A stretch of DNA of 64,000 nt from CAZUMW01 sp964621615. Its GTDB lineage: Bacteria; Desulfobacterota; WTBG01; CAIYCZ01; CAIRTM01. Shown here piece by piece: positions 1 to 8,978 of this stretch. The stretch lies in the NCBI GenBank assembly GCA_964621615.1, contig CAZUMW010000012.1, forward strand, positions 1 through 64,000. Reading direction: 5' to 3'. A program made the position numbers and the translations under genes. Numbering within the stretch: position 1 is the stretch's first letter; every line of letters starts with the position of its first letter. The notes below the pieces were generated by a model. The model made no database searches, was not told the DNA's origin, and saw only the letters and a program-made list of their open reading frames with translations.

Positions 1-8
1 GGTAGTCT

Positions 9-28
9 CCTCCCTTTCGAAAGGGAGG
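9..28. repeat. Perfect 20-bp palindrome
   Basis: CCTCCCTTTCGAAAGGGAGG reads the same on both strands. As RNA it would form a hairpin with almost no loop, so opening of the central pairs would be needed. It is probably a terminator or an intergenic repeat. There is no clear U-tract on either side. Confidence 0.5.
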
Positions 29-204
29 CCGGGAGGGATTTTTGTAACGATGTTATAATACCACGCAGTCGGGGCGGTGATGACAGTACGGGCAGAATGC
101 CCCGGTTTGTCAACTGTTTTGAGTTATGTGTATTTGCAGCGGCTTAGAGCGGCTCATTAATCAAGCCTGCGGATTTACCGCAGGTTATGACGTGCGCATG
201 CAGA

Positions 205-561
205 TCAACGGTAAGCTTTTGTGCTGCATAGTCCTTCAGCTCCCCGATCGCGTAATCGATCGCTTGCTTCTGGGCAGAGAATTACCCCTTGATGATCAAC
301 ACATCTACAATTTCGATAAGCAGAGCTGCGGCTGCACAGGCCCGGCCCTCGGAGGTGTCCTTCTATATTATTTTTGACCTGCATTATTATGTCGCAGAAG
401 TTCTGTACCTTAGCGGTTGAGTCACTGATCGCCGGATCTGCCTCCCGCTTAGCATAGCAGGTGAGGTTTGTATAGCCTGCCAGCGTCACAGTGAAGCGCT
501 TGATCCGGACCATGTCCTGCCATGAGATTCCGTCCGACTCAAGGCTGTTCAGCCATGCCAT
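205..561 (-). pseudogene. Possible decayed reading frame
   Basis: A minus-strand frame starts with ATG at 561, preceded by a GGGCTGCCC that could serve as a weak ribosome site. It reads about 62 plausible residues (beginning MAWLNSLESDG), then turns into cysteine- and arginine-rich sequence typical of a wrong frame. Plausible-looking protein sequence continues in the other two minus frames, for example a stretch reading AQKQAIDYAIGELKDYAA about 100 bases further on. This pattern fits a small gene broken by two frameshifts. I do not recognise the family, and a chance open frame is a real alternative. Confidence 0.25.
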
Positions 562-801
562 GGGCAGCCCTTTGAGATGGACAACAAAATAGCCGACTGG
601 AAAATACGGTAAAATTTTTTAGTAGTTTGATCATGCTTGACCTGAACAGCGGTATGTTTGTAATATATGAATATCACTATGCTGTGCAGAGCTCCGGCTT
701 CTGCGCTGTATCCGAAAACCGAAAAAAAACGGCACACCTTCGAACAGAAACACAGCGGTGTCAGCTCCCTTCGGAGGCGGTGTGATTGCTAAAAGCACAT
801 T

Positions 802-1185
802 ATGAAATTTACTATCAGCTTTGACCACATGCCCGAATATGTTCTCATTCAGACCGGGGGTAACGCGGCGGTGCAGGATTTCGATGATTTGTTGAAAAAG
901 CTCGTTGATGCGCCGAAGTGGAAGACCGGCACCAGGCAGCTTGTTGATCATCGGAAGCTGAACATGGAATCCTTAAACGCAGATGACATGCATGCAATAA
1001 AAGATATTGTCGAAAGATACACCAATAAACTGGGGCGCGGCCGATGTGCGTTTGTGGTCAATAGCCGTATCGGGTTCGGTATTTCGAGAATGTATGAGCT
1101 TTTGGGCGGAGAGGCCATTCACGGTGAAACAGGTGTGTTTTATTCGATTGACGCTGCGGCCGAGTGGCTCCAGCAGGAAGGATAA
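802..1185 (+). CDS. STAS/SpoIIAA-like protein
   Basis: This 127-residue soluble protein alternates short beta-strands and helices in the way of STAS / SEC14-like (SpoIIAA-like) domains. It opens with a strand MKFTISF and a second strand EYVLIQTGG. A helix with a paired-residue DDLLKKLVDAP follows, then the strand RQLVDHRKL, a long helix, the strand RCAFVVNS and a C-terminal helix AAAEWLQQ. No phosphorylatable serine or catalytic set stands out. The family is common as single-domain proteins in Deltaproteobacteria, with mostly unknown roles. The start at 802 has no strong ribosome site; an AGGCGG lies about 28 bases upstream. The gene stands alone and ends at a strong terminator. The product name is an inference from overall pattern. 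Confidence 0.6.
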   Translation: MKFTISFDHMPEYVLIQTGGNAAVQDFDDLLKKLVDAPKWKTGTRQLVDHRKLNMESLNADDMHAIKDIVERYTNKLGRGRCAFVVNSRIGFGISRMYELLGGEAIHGETGVFYSIDAAAEWLQQEG

Positions 1186-1222
1186 CAGAAAGGGTTTGCC
1201 ATTTAATGGCAAACCCCTTCTG
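1186..1222 (+). terminator. Terminator after the STAS-like gene
   Basis: An 18-bp stem with one G-T wobble is formed by 1186-1203 and 1205-1222, centred on T1204, starting right after the stop codon at 1185. A T-rich stretch follows at about 1232-1242. It separates this gene from the convergent minus-strand gene that ends at 1261. Confidence 0.75.
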
Positions 1223-1260
1223 TTGGGTAGCCTCATTATTTTTTACGGGGAAGCGCATCC

Positions 1261-4200
1261 CTAAAAAAACGGCACCACCAGAAAAACGTGCACATTTTTA
1301 GTCTCACCGGTTCCGGCCTCAACCGGGAGCTTCGCCCGGTAAATGCCTGCCCCGAGGTCCTCACGGGATACCATCAGCGTTACGATTTCCTGCTCGTTTT
1401 CGGAAACGCTGCCGGCAGCGGGTGAAATGGCGGTAATCCATCCTCCCGGACCCGAATATTGCGGATCCCCGATTTCCCAGGTAAGGGTGCCGGTTGCCTC
1501 GTTTACCACATTGAAGGTTTTCTGTGTGGTGTCTCCGGTGAAAATTGTAATAGCGGGCGTTACTCCAAGCTCAGGGCCTTCTTTGTTGATCATGATAACG
1601 GTGATGTTTTTTGTGCCGGCGTTTGAGCGCAGAGGAAGCGCGGCTGTGTAAAGGCCCGGTGCCAGATTGGTCCGGTCAACAGACAGTACAACGCTATCTT
1701 TTTCCCTTTCAGTGTATCCAACCGTCCGGCTGATGCTCAGCCACCCGTCGCCCCTGAAATAGCGGGGTTCATCGAATTGCCAGGTGAGGGCCCCGGTCAG
1801 AATGTTTCTGATGGTAATGGTCCGGTTGTCTGCGGCATCGGTGAAAAAGACAACTCTGGGGATTATTGCCAGAGCCGGCAGCGCGGGAGCGGCAACATCC
1901 ATGGCAATGTCGACATTCAGGGATCCTGCATTTGAGGTTACCGGCAATACGGCACTGTAGCTGCCTGCAGCTATGCCCCGCCTGCTGACGGTTATCGTAA
2001 CCGCATCCGCCAGAGTCTGCACTGAACCGGTTTCCGGAGTAGCGGCAAAAATCCATCCGCTTGCGTTGTCGCCATATTCCGTTTCATTGTCAAGAACGGT
2101 GTAGGTAAGGGTGCCGGTGCCGGTGTTTGCAATAGACAGCATTTTTGCCGTTTCATTATCGGCAAATGACAGCGGATCAGGGGAAATGCTCAGCCGAGGA
2201 TTGCCGGCCGTTGTTGTTGTGGTGCTTCCGGACGGAGCGGTCGTTGTGGTCGTTGATGATGATGAGGTCGTTGAGCCGCTTCCGCCGCCGGTGGATGTGG
2301 TGGAACTTGAGGAGGAGGTGCTTCCGCTTGCCCCGCTGGTGGAGGTGGTGGTGGATGATGAGGATGTGCTTGAGCTTGACGAGGTGGTATAGTTTAAGGC
2401 AAAGAAAGTTTGCGTCAGATCATGAATGGTTGTCAGGTCGGCAAGCGTCGGGGTGACCTGGTATTGTGTTGTCCCGGTAATTTCCACAATAACGGCATTC
2501 GATCCTGTGTTAAGCGTTTGGTGGGAACATGTTCCCCAGGTACTGCCGTTGTACCATTGTGCGGGTCTTGTTGAGACAGCGGGGTCAGATCCGGTGTAAT
2601 AAAAGGTCGCGGTTATTCTTTCAATATTGGGCAGGCCTGATTTGATGCCGAGATCATAAAAGAACAGGGCGCTCGAGCTGGTTTGTGTTGGGTTTCTCAA
2701 ATATTTTGTGGGAATGAATGTTGCTCCACCGGAGCTTCCGGTTTTTACATGAAGGCTTAAATCGGCTGTGGTGTCTGAGCCGGTGCTGGTAATCTGCCGG
2801 GTTGTGTTCGCCGGTATGAACGCATACGTTCCGCCGTCGATCGCTTTCTCCTGGCTTGCGTTGTAGCTTGCATGGACCCAGGACGTGCAGGTAACCTGAG
2901 AGGATACGTCGGGTACCGTGTCGCTTGACCCGCCGTCTGCATGCGATCGTGGACCGGTTGAGGAGTTCCACCAGTTGCGTGTAGCGGATATTGACGTTGC
3001 AAAAGAAACTGCATCATCTTCGAAGCCAACAATGGGATCATCTACACCAGCAACATCATTCATTAAAAAGTTGTTGAAATGTAACGCCATATTTTCTGCC
3101 CAGTTGCCGACATCATTTTCCTCAACGTCACTGCTGATAAGGAACGTGAATTCGTTTGCTAAGCTTCCATTATTAAAAGTGTTGTGGGTTAAGGTGATGC
3201 CCTGAATTATATTTTCCACATTATCGTCGGGTTCCTCTATATAAACGTAACCATAGTAGGGCACTACATCTGACCAGCTATTGCTGAATGTATTATTTGA
3301 GAAATGAATATTTTTTATTGTGTTATTTAGTTGTAGCCGAGCCATTGCCGAAATTATGGTGTTACGGGATAGATCCACACCGTTAACCGCTCCGCCGCTC
3401 CCATCATCTCCGACAAAAAACCATTCTGCGGCTTGGTCGTCGCTTGGTGCTGCATCCCCGGTAAAGGAGCAGTAAGTAACCGAAAGACCGTTTACGCTGT
3501 TCCCATTATTTATGGCGATTCCCTTAGCATCATCATGCAGCGTATAGCTGCAGTACGTCACGCTTACATTTTGTAATGTTCCGGAAAAAGTGGTGCACGA
3601 TATCGGTGCTGCGCCTGAGCTGGTTGTGGGCGTTGTTATATTAAATCCCTTTATGGAGCTGTCATTCTGGGTGAAAATAATGAGCGGACTGTCATAGGAT
3701 ATATCAGTTATGCCGATGGTCGGCGCGCCTGACGCTGCTCCGGCAGTGCCTGCTGTCCACCCATTGCTGCCATCGCTTTCTTTGCCGACAATATGAAGAT
3801 TTTTTGTAATGGTTACGGACTCTGCAATCGTGCTTCCGCTGCTGACAACATATATGGTGTCGTTGTTGCTCACATTGGTGTTGTCTATTAACTCCTGAAT
3901 ACTGTCATTAGTACCCCATTGATCCGGAGCTGTGCCGAACGTGAAATTTTCTGCATACCATGGTGTGTAATCCACCTTTGAGGATACTTTGCTGCTCGAT
4001 GGTCCTGATGTGCTGTTCCAATAATTATACCGGGCATCAATATAGTAAGTCGGGGTAAGAGTGGAATAGGTAGCGCTCGTAAAGCCGACAAGTGGGGTGG
4101 TAGATGCTGACTGAAGCAGCTTGTTGTCCTGTATATGTAAATGCGTTTTCCAGTCTCCGTCCTGTATGTCTGTCTGTTCGATAGTGGAGTTAACGGACAC

Positions 4201-5073
4201 GGCATACTGGTTTGATGCCGAACCGTTGCTGAAGGTGTTGTTGGTGACTGTTATGTAGCTGAGTTTCCCTGTGGTGGTGCTTGGTTCTGAAAGCCGTATA
4301 TAACCGTCGGCGTTTGAGGTGTCATTAAATGTATTGCGATCATACTTGATGTGTGAAATATTGCCGCCGAGGTTAAGGTGTGAGGATGTTTTTGTGATCT
4401 GGTTGTTTGTTAAATACGTATTGGTTACATAACTGCCCGCTTCGGTAGTGAACCAGTTTGTTGTCCGGGTTGATTGCCCGGTGAATGTACAAAACGAAAC
4501 CGTAATATGCTCCGCGCCATATCCGTCGTATACGGCGATGGCGCTGTCAGATGTTGTATCGCTTGTGCCGGTGACTCCCATTGTAAAATCACAATATGTG
4601 ATCGATACATAACTGGTGCTGGTAATAGCGGTGCAGGTGATGGGATATCCAACCGAATTCAGGGAAAGGCCTTTTAGTTCCACTGCAGCCGGGGTCGCGG
4701 TATCGGTACCAATGGTAATGATAGGCTGGTATTTAAAATCCGCAGTATTTGTTATACTGAGTACCGGCCCGTTTATAGCACCCGCACTGCTTTCGGTCCA
4801 GGCGTTGTTGCCGTCTGATTTAACCCCGATTAGAGAAAGACGTTTACTTAACGTAATAGCTTCGAAATATTTCGAGGTGCTGGTAGCAGGATATATTTTT
4901 ATCGTATCGCCTGGAGAAGCGAAATTCACGGCTTCCTGAATCCGGCAGTATGCTCCTCCTCCGCAACCGTCTTTTTTTACTTCCAGCGTCGCTGCTTGAG
5001 ATGAAACCACAAAAAAACACAATGAAAGCAGTGAAGCAAAATAAACAAAAAAAGTATTTTTATTGAGTGCCAT
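1261..5073 (-). CDS. Secreted double beta-helix protein with Thr/Ser linker and three BACON-like repeats
   Basis: The ATG at 5073 was chosen because it begins a good signal peptide (MALNKNTFFVYFASL..., cleaved near SSQAA) and follows an AGGGGG site; an in-frame TTG 69 bases upstream would add an unlikely leader. The 1270-residue product has two successive right-handed beta-helix blocks (about 28-385 and 395-745), each ending in a similar motif (YNYWNSTSGP and RNWWNSSTGP). A beta-rich segment lies at about 760-890, and a low-complexity Ser/Thr/Gly linker at about 893-960. Three repeats of about 100 residues then resemble BACON / choice-of-anchor domains, each with a NxxTGxLTW-like core. Such proteins are usually surface or extracellular polysaccharide-binding proteins or lyases. 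No catalytic residues can be named. It lies downstream of two GT-C glycosyltransferase genes on the same strand, 287 bases away. Confidence 0.75.
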   Translation of the reverse strand: MALNKNTFFVYFASLLSLCFFVVSSQAATLEVKKDGCGGGAYCRIQEAVNFASPGDTIKIYPATSTSKYFEAITLSKRLSLIGVKSDGNNAWTESSAGAINGPVLSITNTADFKYQPIITIGTDTATPAAVELKGLSLNSVGYPITCTAITSTSYVSITYCDFTMGVTGTSDTTSDSAIAVYDGYGAEHITVSFCTFTGQSTRTTNWFTTEAGSYVTNTYLTNNQITKTSSHLNLGGNISHIKYDRNTFNDTSNADGYIRLSEPSTTTGKLSYITVTNNTFSNGSASNQYAVSVNSTIEQTDIQDGDWKTHLHIQDNKLLQSASTTPLVGFTSATYSTLTPTYYIDARYNYWNSTSGPSSSKVSSKVDYTPWYAENFTFGTAPDQWGTNDSIQELIDNTNVSNNDTIYVVSSGSTIAESVTITKNLHIVGKESDGSNGWTAGTAGAASGAPTIGITDISYDSPLIIFTQNDSSIKGFNITTPTTSSGAAPISCTTFSGTLQNVSVTYCSYTLHDDAKGIAINNGNSVNGLSVTYCSFTGDAAPSDDQAAEWFFVGDDGSGGAVNGVDLSRNTIISAMARLQLNNTIKNIHFSNNTFSNSWSDVVPYYGYVYIEEPDDNVENIIQGITLTHNTFNNGSLANEFTFLISSDVEENDVGNWAENMALHFNNFLMNDVAGVDDPIVGFEDDAVSFATSISATRNWWNSSTGPRSHADGGSSDTVPDVSSQVTCTSWVHASYNASQEKAIDGGTYAFIPANTTRQITSTGSDTTADLSLHVKTGSSGGATFIPTKYLRNPTQTSSSALFFYDLGIKSGLPNIERITATFYYTGSDPAVSTRPAQWYNGSTWGTCSHQTLNTGSNAVIVEITGTTQYQVTPTLADLTTIHDLTQTFFALNYTTSSSSSTSSSSTTTSTSGASGSTSSSSSTTSTGGGSGSTTSSSSTTTTTAPSGSTTTTTAGNPRLSISPDPLSFADNETAKMLSIANTGTGTLTYTVLDNETEYGDNASGWIFAATPETGSVQTLADAVTITVSRRGIAAGSYSAVLPVTSNAGSLNVDIAMDVAAPALPALAIIPRVVFFTDAADNRTITIRNILTGALTWQFDEPRYFRGDGWLSISRTVGYTEREKDSVVLSVDRTNLAPGLYTAALPLRSNAGTKNITVIMINKEGPELGVTPAITIFTGDTTQKTFNVVNEATGTLTWEIGDPQYSGPGGWITAISPAAGSVSENEQEIVTLMVSREDLGAGIYRAKLPVEAGTGETKNVHVFLVVPFF

Positions 5074-5360
5074 CTTTCTGTAAGCCCCCTGTTTTACAGC
5101 TGTTGCATGGGTTAGGCCGTGATAATGACCTGCGTTTTGCAATTGCTTGAGCCTGCCTTTATATACATTAAGCGATACATAGCTGCCCGGTCAGACCGTA
5201 ACCCGGCACCTTGGTGTTATAGACTAATGATTTGTTCGGGAGTAATAGGTAGCCACAGTGTATCATGTTCCCTGTGGCAACGCAATAAAGAAGAAAGGGC
5301 CGATTTCCCCGGAAAGCCTCCATTAATATATTGTATTTTCATTATTTTTTTCTGTTTTTT

Positions 5361-6977
5361 TTATTTATTAATGGGGATGTGAAATATCAGCGGATCGGTT
5401 TGATTGAAATTTTTAATGGTATAGCCGTGAGCTATTTTGTCGAGCGTCCACCCGTTTTTCCATAATTGACCGACATTGCCGAGCTGTTTTTTTATCGGCT
5501 GTTTTACATCTCTGAAAAACCGTCCGTAAATGATTACATGTGAGCTGTCCGGTATGGCGTCCACGCTGTCCAGATGATTAAGCTCGTGCAGATCTTCGTT
5601 TCTTTTAAAGCCGTAGAGAAATTCCAGTTTGTATATAGTGCCCGCATCAGCATACGCGCGTAAAAACGAACGATCGTCGAGATGCTCTTTAATCGTTCTT
5701 ATTTGATGAATTTCCGAGCTGTGAAATTTCCAGCTTATTGCTGTAAAGTAAAATGAGGAAAAAATCAGCATAACAAGCATGACTGATTTTGCATATCGCT
5801 GAACAGATGTTTTATACCGGGACAGCCATGACGAAAGCAGCAGAAACAGGGGAATTGTAATAATGCTCAGAAAGCGCTCGTGTTTTTCAATGATTCTGTA
5901 TTCGGTTATGCTCATTGAGCCGACCTGCAGATACACAATCCAGAAAATACACCAGGAAAGCAGCACGGTGACAGCCGCTGCTTTTTTATTCCGGAATCCG
6001 GCGAAAGCATCACGGGAGAAAAAAGATGTAATATGATGTCCATACCTGAAACAGAGCCCGATTTTACAGATTGCTGCTGCGCCGGCCGCATAAAAGAATA
6101 AACCGAACAAGTAGGTAAAATGAGAATGGTGCCGTAAAAAGACCAGCGCTGGATAATACGTAATGATGTCGATCAGGCGGTCGCCCTGGTATGCGGTTTT
6201 GGTATAGGTTTGAGAAATAATGTCAAAGCGGGTTAAAAAATCGCCGCTTATAGGCAGATAATAACATCCCTCAAGAAGCAGCACGAGAAAAAAGGAAGCG
6301 AAAAACAGAGCATGACCGCGGTTGACCCGTTTCTTCATAATGGACCAGCCGGCACAAAAACCGGCAAGCGGTACAAGCTGCACAGCGGCGACCGCTTTAA
6401 TGAGCCAGGCCAGGCCAAGGCAGATACCGGCACAAATGAAGTATTCGTTTTTCTCTGCACGGTGCCCGCGCATAAAAAAATATATGGACAGACCCAGGAA
6501 AAATGCCAGCGGGATGTCGGGCATGATCCGTGTGCTGTAGATTATATTAAGCGGGTAGCAGGCAAGCATGCCGGCGGCAATGAGCCCCGCCTTTTGATGG
6601 AAAAGAAGCTCGCCCAGCTTATAGATAAGCACTATCTCAGCAAGCGAGCACAGCAGGGGAAAAAGGATGAGCGAGTGCTCATTAAGCCCGAACAGACAGG
6701 CGAAAAATGATTGCGCATACACAAAGAACAGGCGGGCGTCAAAGACGGAAATCGGATTGGGATGCCCGCTGTGGAGGATGTGTTTTGCAATCGAGGCGTA
6801 AGTGAGGTCGTCGGCAAAACCGAGCCCGACAGAAAACACAAGCCGGATCAGCAGGGCGAGCGAACAGATCAGCGTCAGTCCGGCGGCAGACCCGGTGAAT
6901 CTGATCGTCCGCCAGCGGCGGGCCTCCGCTGAATCAGGGTATGTAGTAGACAGTGAGGCTTCTGCTTCGAAACACAT
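5361..6977 (-). CDS. GT-C family membrane glycosyltransferase (ArnT/PMT-like), copy 1
   Basis: This 538-residue polytopic protein has about ten to twelve hydrophobic segments and the acidic motif FADDLTYA (D56-D57) in its first extracytoplasmic loop, as in GT-C enzymes of the ArnT / PMT_2 type that use lipid-linked sugars. A second motif, STRIMPDIP, follows in a later loop and is shared with its neighbour. Function: probable transfer of a sugar from a polyprenyl-phosphate carrier to a lipid, glycan or secreted protein on the outer face of the inner membrane. ATG at 6977 has a GGAG six bases upstream. The start lies inside the end of the upstream paralogue (44-base overlap), so the two are probably translationally coupled. 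The substrate cannot be told from sequence. Confidence 0.8.
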   Translation of the reverse strand: MCFEAEASLSTTYPDSAEARRWRTIRFTGSAAGLTLICSLALLIRLVFSVGLGFADDLTYASIAKHILHSGHPNPISVFDARLFFVYAQSFFACLFGLNEHSLILFPLLCSLAEIVLIYKLGELLFHQKAGLIAAGMLACYPLNIIYSTRIMPDIPLAFFLGLSIYFFMRGHRAEKNEYFICAGICLGLAWLIKAVAAVQLVPLAGFCAGWSIMKKRVNRGHALFFASFFLVLLLEGCYYLPISGDFLTRFDIISQTYTKTAYQGDRLIDIITYYPALVFLRHHSHFTYLFGLFFYAAGAAAICKIGLCFRYGHHITSFFSRDAFAGFRNKKAAAVTVLLSWCIFWIVYLQVGSMSITEYRIIEKHERFLSIITIPLFLLLSSWLSRYKTSVQRYAKSVMLVMLIFSSFYFTAISWKFHSSEIHQIRTIKEHLDDRSFLRAYADAGTIYKLEFLYGFKRNEDLHELNHLDSVDAIPDSSHVIIYGRFFRDVKQPIKKQLGNVGQLWKNGWTLDKIAHGYTIKNFNQTDPLIFHIPINK

Positions 6978-8607
6978 CCTGCGCTCCGGGGAATGATTTT
7001 ACCGGTATCCAGCTTTTGGGTGTATCACTAAGCAGGTGCCGGTATTTTTGTTCAAAGGCTTCCGCCACAACGCCGATTCCGCGCGCCCCTCCCAGAACAG
7101 CATAGCTGTCTGAAAAGCGCCTGCCGCGGGGATGTGCTGCCAGCTCGTCTATATTTTTAAGAGAGTTCAGCTGCAGGGCGGAATAATAATACAGCTGGTG
7201 CATGCCCAGCCAGTCTACATAAGCAGGCTTTGGCGGAAGCGCTGTAAGAAAGGCGGCTGCTTTTTTCAGCTCATTTGTATGGCTGTGAATAAAGCTGTAT
7301 GACGTTCGGGTGCAGTGGTGGGCGTTTGCCGCCAGCACTATCACGGTGAGAGCGGCAAGTACTGTTCGGCTCCGCGTGCGGCGTGAAAGATCGCACAGAA
7401 AAAAGCCGAGCAGCAGCGCCGCCGGTCCCGACAGCACGGTCAGATACCGCGGCTGTTTTTCAATAAGCCCGTAGGTGATCCACGGCCAGGTATTAAAGGA
7501 CATTTCAAGCGGCCCGCACTCCACAAAAAGATACAGGACAACAAACCACACAATAACCAGCAGGCGCTTTGGTGTGCAGCGAATGAGATTCCAGACAAAA
7601 GCGATAAAGACCGGAAGGTAGTACAGCCCGAAATAGTGCAGATCCGGGCTGTGACGATGCATGGTAAGCAGCATCCTGGTATGCAGAAAAAGCGTATCTG
7701 CAGGATATTTTAAAACAGCCCACCCGAAATCGATCCGGTCGGTAAATGATGTCCACTCCTGCGCATATTTTATTTTGTATACTTTTGAGATAAGCGCTGT
7801 GCGCAAAAAAAACATATCGGTCGTCAGCTTGTAATAGAGGCATTCAATCATGTAAATTGCAATCAGCCCGGCAAAAACAAGAAAGACCTTTTTGGGCAGA
7901 CGGCGCTCTTTAATCCAGACAGCTGCACTAAGCAGCGCTATGACCAGGATTGCCGTAATCGCGGTCGATTTGACCAGATACCCCAGGCCCGCTGCGATAC
8001 CCGCTGCAAACAGCCAGATGCTGCTGCTGCGCTGCATGCCCCGCAGAAAGCAGAACACGCTAAAAATGATGAAAAAGCAGACCGGGACGTCAGGGGTAAT
8101 GCGGGTAGCATATATGATGTCAAGGGGGAGCAGCGAAAGGCAGAGCGCACCGAGCAGTCCCGCTTTTTTGCTGCCGAAGGCGGCGCCGATAGCATACACC
8201 AATAAAATACCGGCAAGAGAGCACAGCAGAGGAAACAGCGCGGCAGCGTAATCGTGAACGCCGAAAAGATACATGCTCAGAGCGGTCACGTAGTTGAATA
8301 ATATCCGGGAGGGAAATATGTGGGATGGGTTCACCATTTCATGGCTGAGCACCATTTCCTTCTGAACGCTATGGTCATAGAGCCCTTCATTGAGAATTTT
8401 TGCTGCGATGCTGATATAAATCCCGTCATCCTGAGGATCGCCCCCGGCAAAGCCGATAAAACAGGTGAGGCGCAGTGTAAGCGCAAGGATGATAATGCCC
8501 ACCAGCCCCGCATATAATAAAAAATCTTTGCGGTCGATTGTGCGGACAATTTTTGCGAAGATGCGGGTGAGCCTTATTTTTATGTTAAATTCGATTATAT
8601 CTGCCAT
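6934..8607 (-). CDS. GT-C family membrane glycosyltransferase (ArnT/PMT-like), copy 2
   Basis: This 557-residue polytopic protein is paralogous to the gene that follows it. It has an N-terminal membrane segment at about 29-50, then the acidic loop motif GGDPQDDGIY (D57, D60, D61), and later ATRITPDVP, matching STRIMPDIP of copy 1. The C-terminal third is a periplasmic-looking soluble region of about 120 residues. This is the layout of GT-C enzymes that use undecaprenyl-phosphate sugars. The ATG at 8607 has only a weak upstream site. The gene is first in a minus-strand unit with copy 1, and it diverges from the giant secreted protein across an A+T-rich 371-base gap. The two copies may glycosylate surface proteins or glycans made here, but that is inference. 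Confidence 0.8.
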   Translation of the reverse strand: MADIIEFNIKIRLTRIFAKIVRTIDRKDFLLYAGLVGIIILALTLRLTCFIGFAGGDPQDDGIYISIAAKILNEGLYDHSVQKEMVLSHEMVNPSHIFPSRILFNYVTALSMYLFGVHDYAAALFPLLCSLAGILLVYAIGAAFGSKKAGLLGALCLSLLPLDIIYATRITPDVPVCFFIIFSVFCFLRGMQRSSSIWLFAAGIAAGLGYLVKSTAITAILVIALLSAAVWIKERRLPKKVFLVFAGLIAIYMIECLYYKLTTDMFFLRTALISKVYKIKYAQEWTSFTDRIDFGWAVLKYPADTLFLHTRMLLTMHRHSPDLHYFGLYYLPVFIAFVWNLIRCTPKRLLVIVWFVVLYLFVECGPLEMSFNTWPWITYGLIEKQPRYLTVLSGPAALLLGFFLCDLSRRTRSRTVLAALTVIVLAANAHHCTRTSYSFIHSHTNELKKAAAFLTALPPKPAYVDWLGMHQLYYYSALQLNSLKNIDELAAHPRGRRFSDSYAVLGGARGIGVVAEAFEQKYRHLLSDTPKSWIPVKSFPGAQDVFRSRSLTVYYIP

Positions 8608-8978
8608 GGGAAGCGGTGCCGGAAAGGGTTCTGTATCTGTCGGCTATGCTGTATACGGGTGCATGTTTTCAGGAATTTTAGTATATTTGACATATGATGT
8701 GAACTTATTATTTAAGACAAATGATTGCGACCATATCTATTACAGAAACCGTTTTTTCATTCATTTTTAATTGACGCAAAAATATATAAAAAGTATAATT
8801 TAACCATGTTAAAATAAATTAATATTTTTATTAACGAATAAAACCATAAAAATGTATATGTTCAGGAGGACTCCGTGAAATCCATTCACCGGTATTGTGT
8901 GCGGAGTCTAAAGGAGCCGGATTGCGCAGCCCGATACCTGCCATCCGGTTTTTTTATTGATATACGGGGGAGTACCGC
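8608..8978. other. Divergent regulatory gap between GT-C and giant secreted protein
   Basis: This 371-base gap holds the promoters for both neighbours. It is strongly A+T-rich from about 8680 to 8860. A TTGACA at 8687-8692 is followed 17 bases later by ATTTAA, a possible plus-strand promoter of modest quality. Nearer the plus gene lies the structured leader described separately (8865-8955). The giant gene has a clear ribosome site, ACGGGGGAG, at 8964-8972. Confidence 0.5.
8865..8955 (+). promoter_or_regulatory. Structured leader with intrinsic terminator (riboswitch or attenuator candidate)
   Basis: Two hairpins lie in tandem before the giant gene. The first pairs GACTCCG (8869-8875) with CGGAGTC (8902-8908) and holds an inner GTGAA/TTCAC hairpin. 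The second pairs CCGGAT (8917-8922) with ATCCGG (8943-8948) and is followed at once by seven Ts (8949-8955), so it looks like an intrinsic terminator 23 bases before the start codon. Its loop contains AGCCCGATACCTGCC (8928-8942), which resembles the B12 box of cobalamin riboswitches. GTGAAATCC at 8875-8883 also resembles part of that core, but the whole element is much shorter than a normal cobalamin riboswitch. Conditional termination is therefore likely; the ligand is uncertain. Confidence 0.45.

Larger units (their letters stand above)
1..801. other. 801-base stretch with no confident gene
   Basis: No convincing intact gene is visible before the STAS-like gene. A perfect 20-base palindrome lies at 9-28 and is followed by a further GGGAGGG, which looks like the stem of a terminator or repeat from a gene outside the window. 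A minus-strand reading frame around 205-561 may be a decayed gene and is listed separately. The rest carries no recognised motif. Confidence 0.5.

Noticed and set aside
2111..2456. Plus-strand open frames rich in Val/Glu or Trp/Arg
   Set aside because: They are antisense to the Thr/Ser linker of the beta-helix protein and are low complexity.
8865..8955. A c-di-GMP (GEMM) riboswitch before the giant protein
   Set aside because: I looked for the GEMM core (GGCAAACC and CGCAAAGCC-like parts) because of the pilus context, but neither is present.
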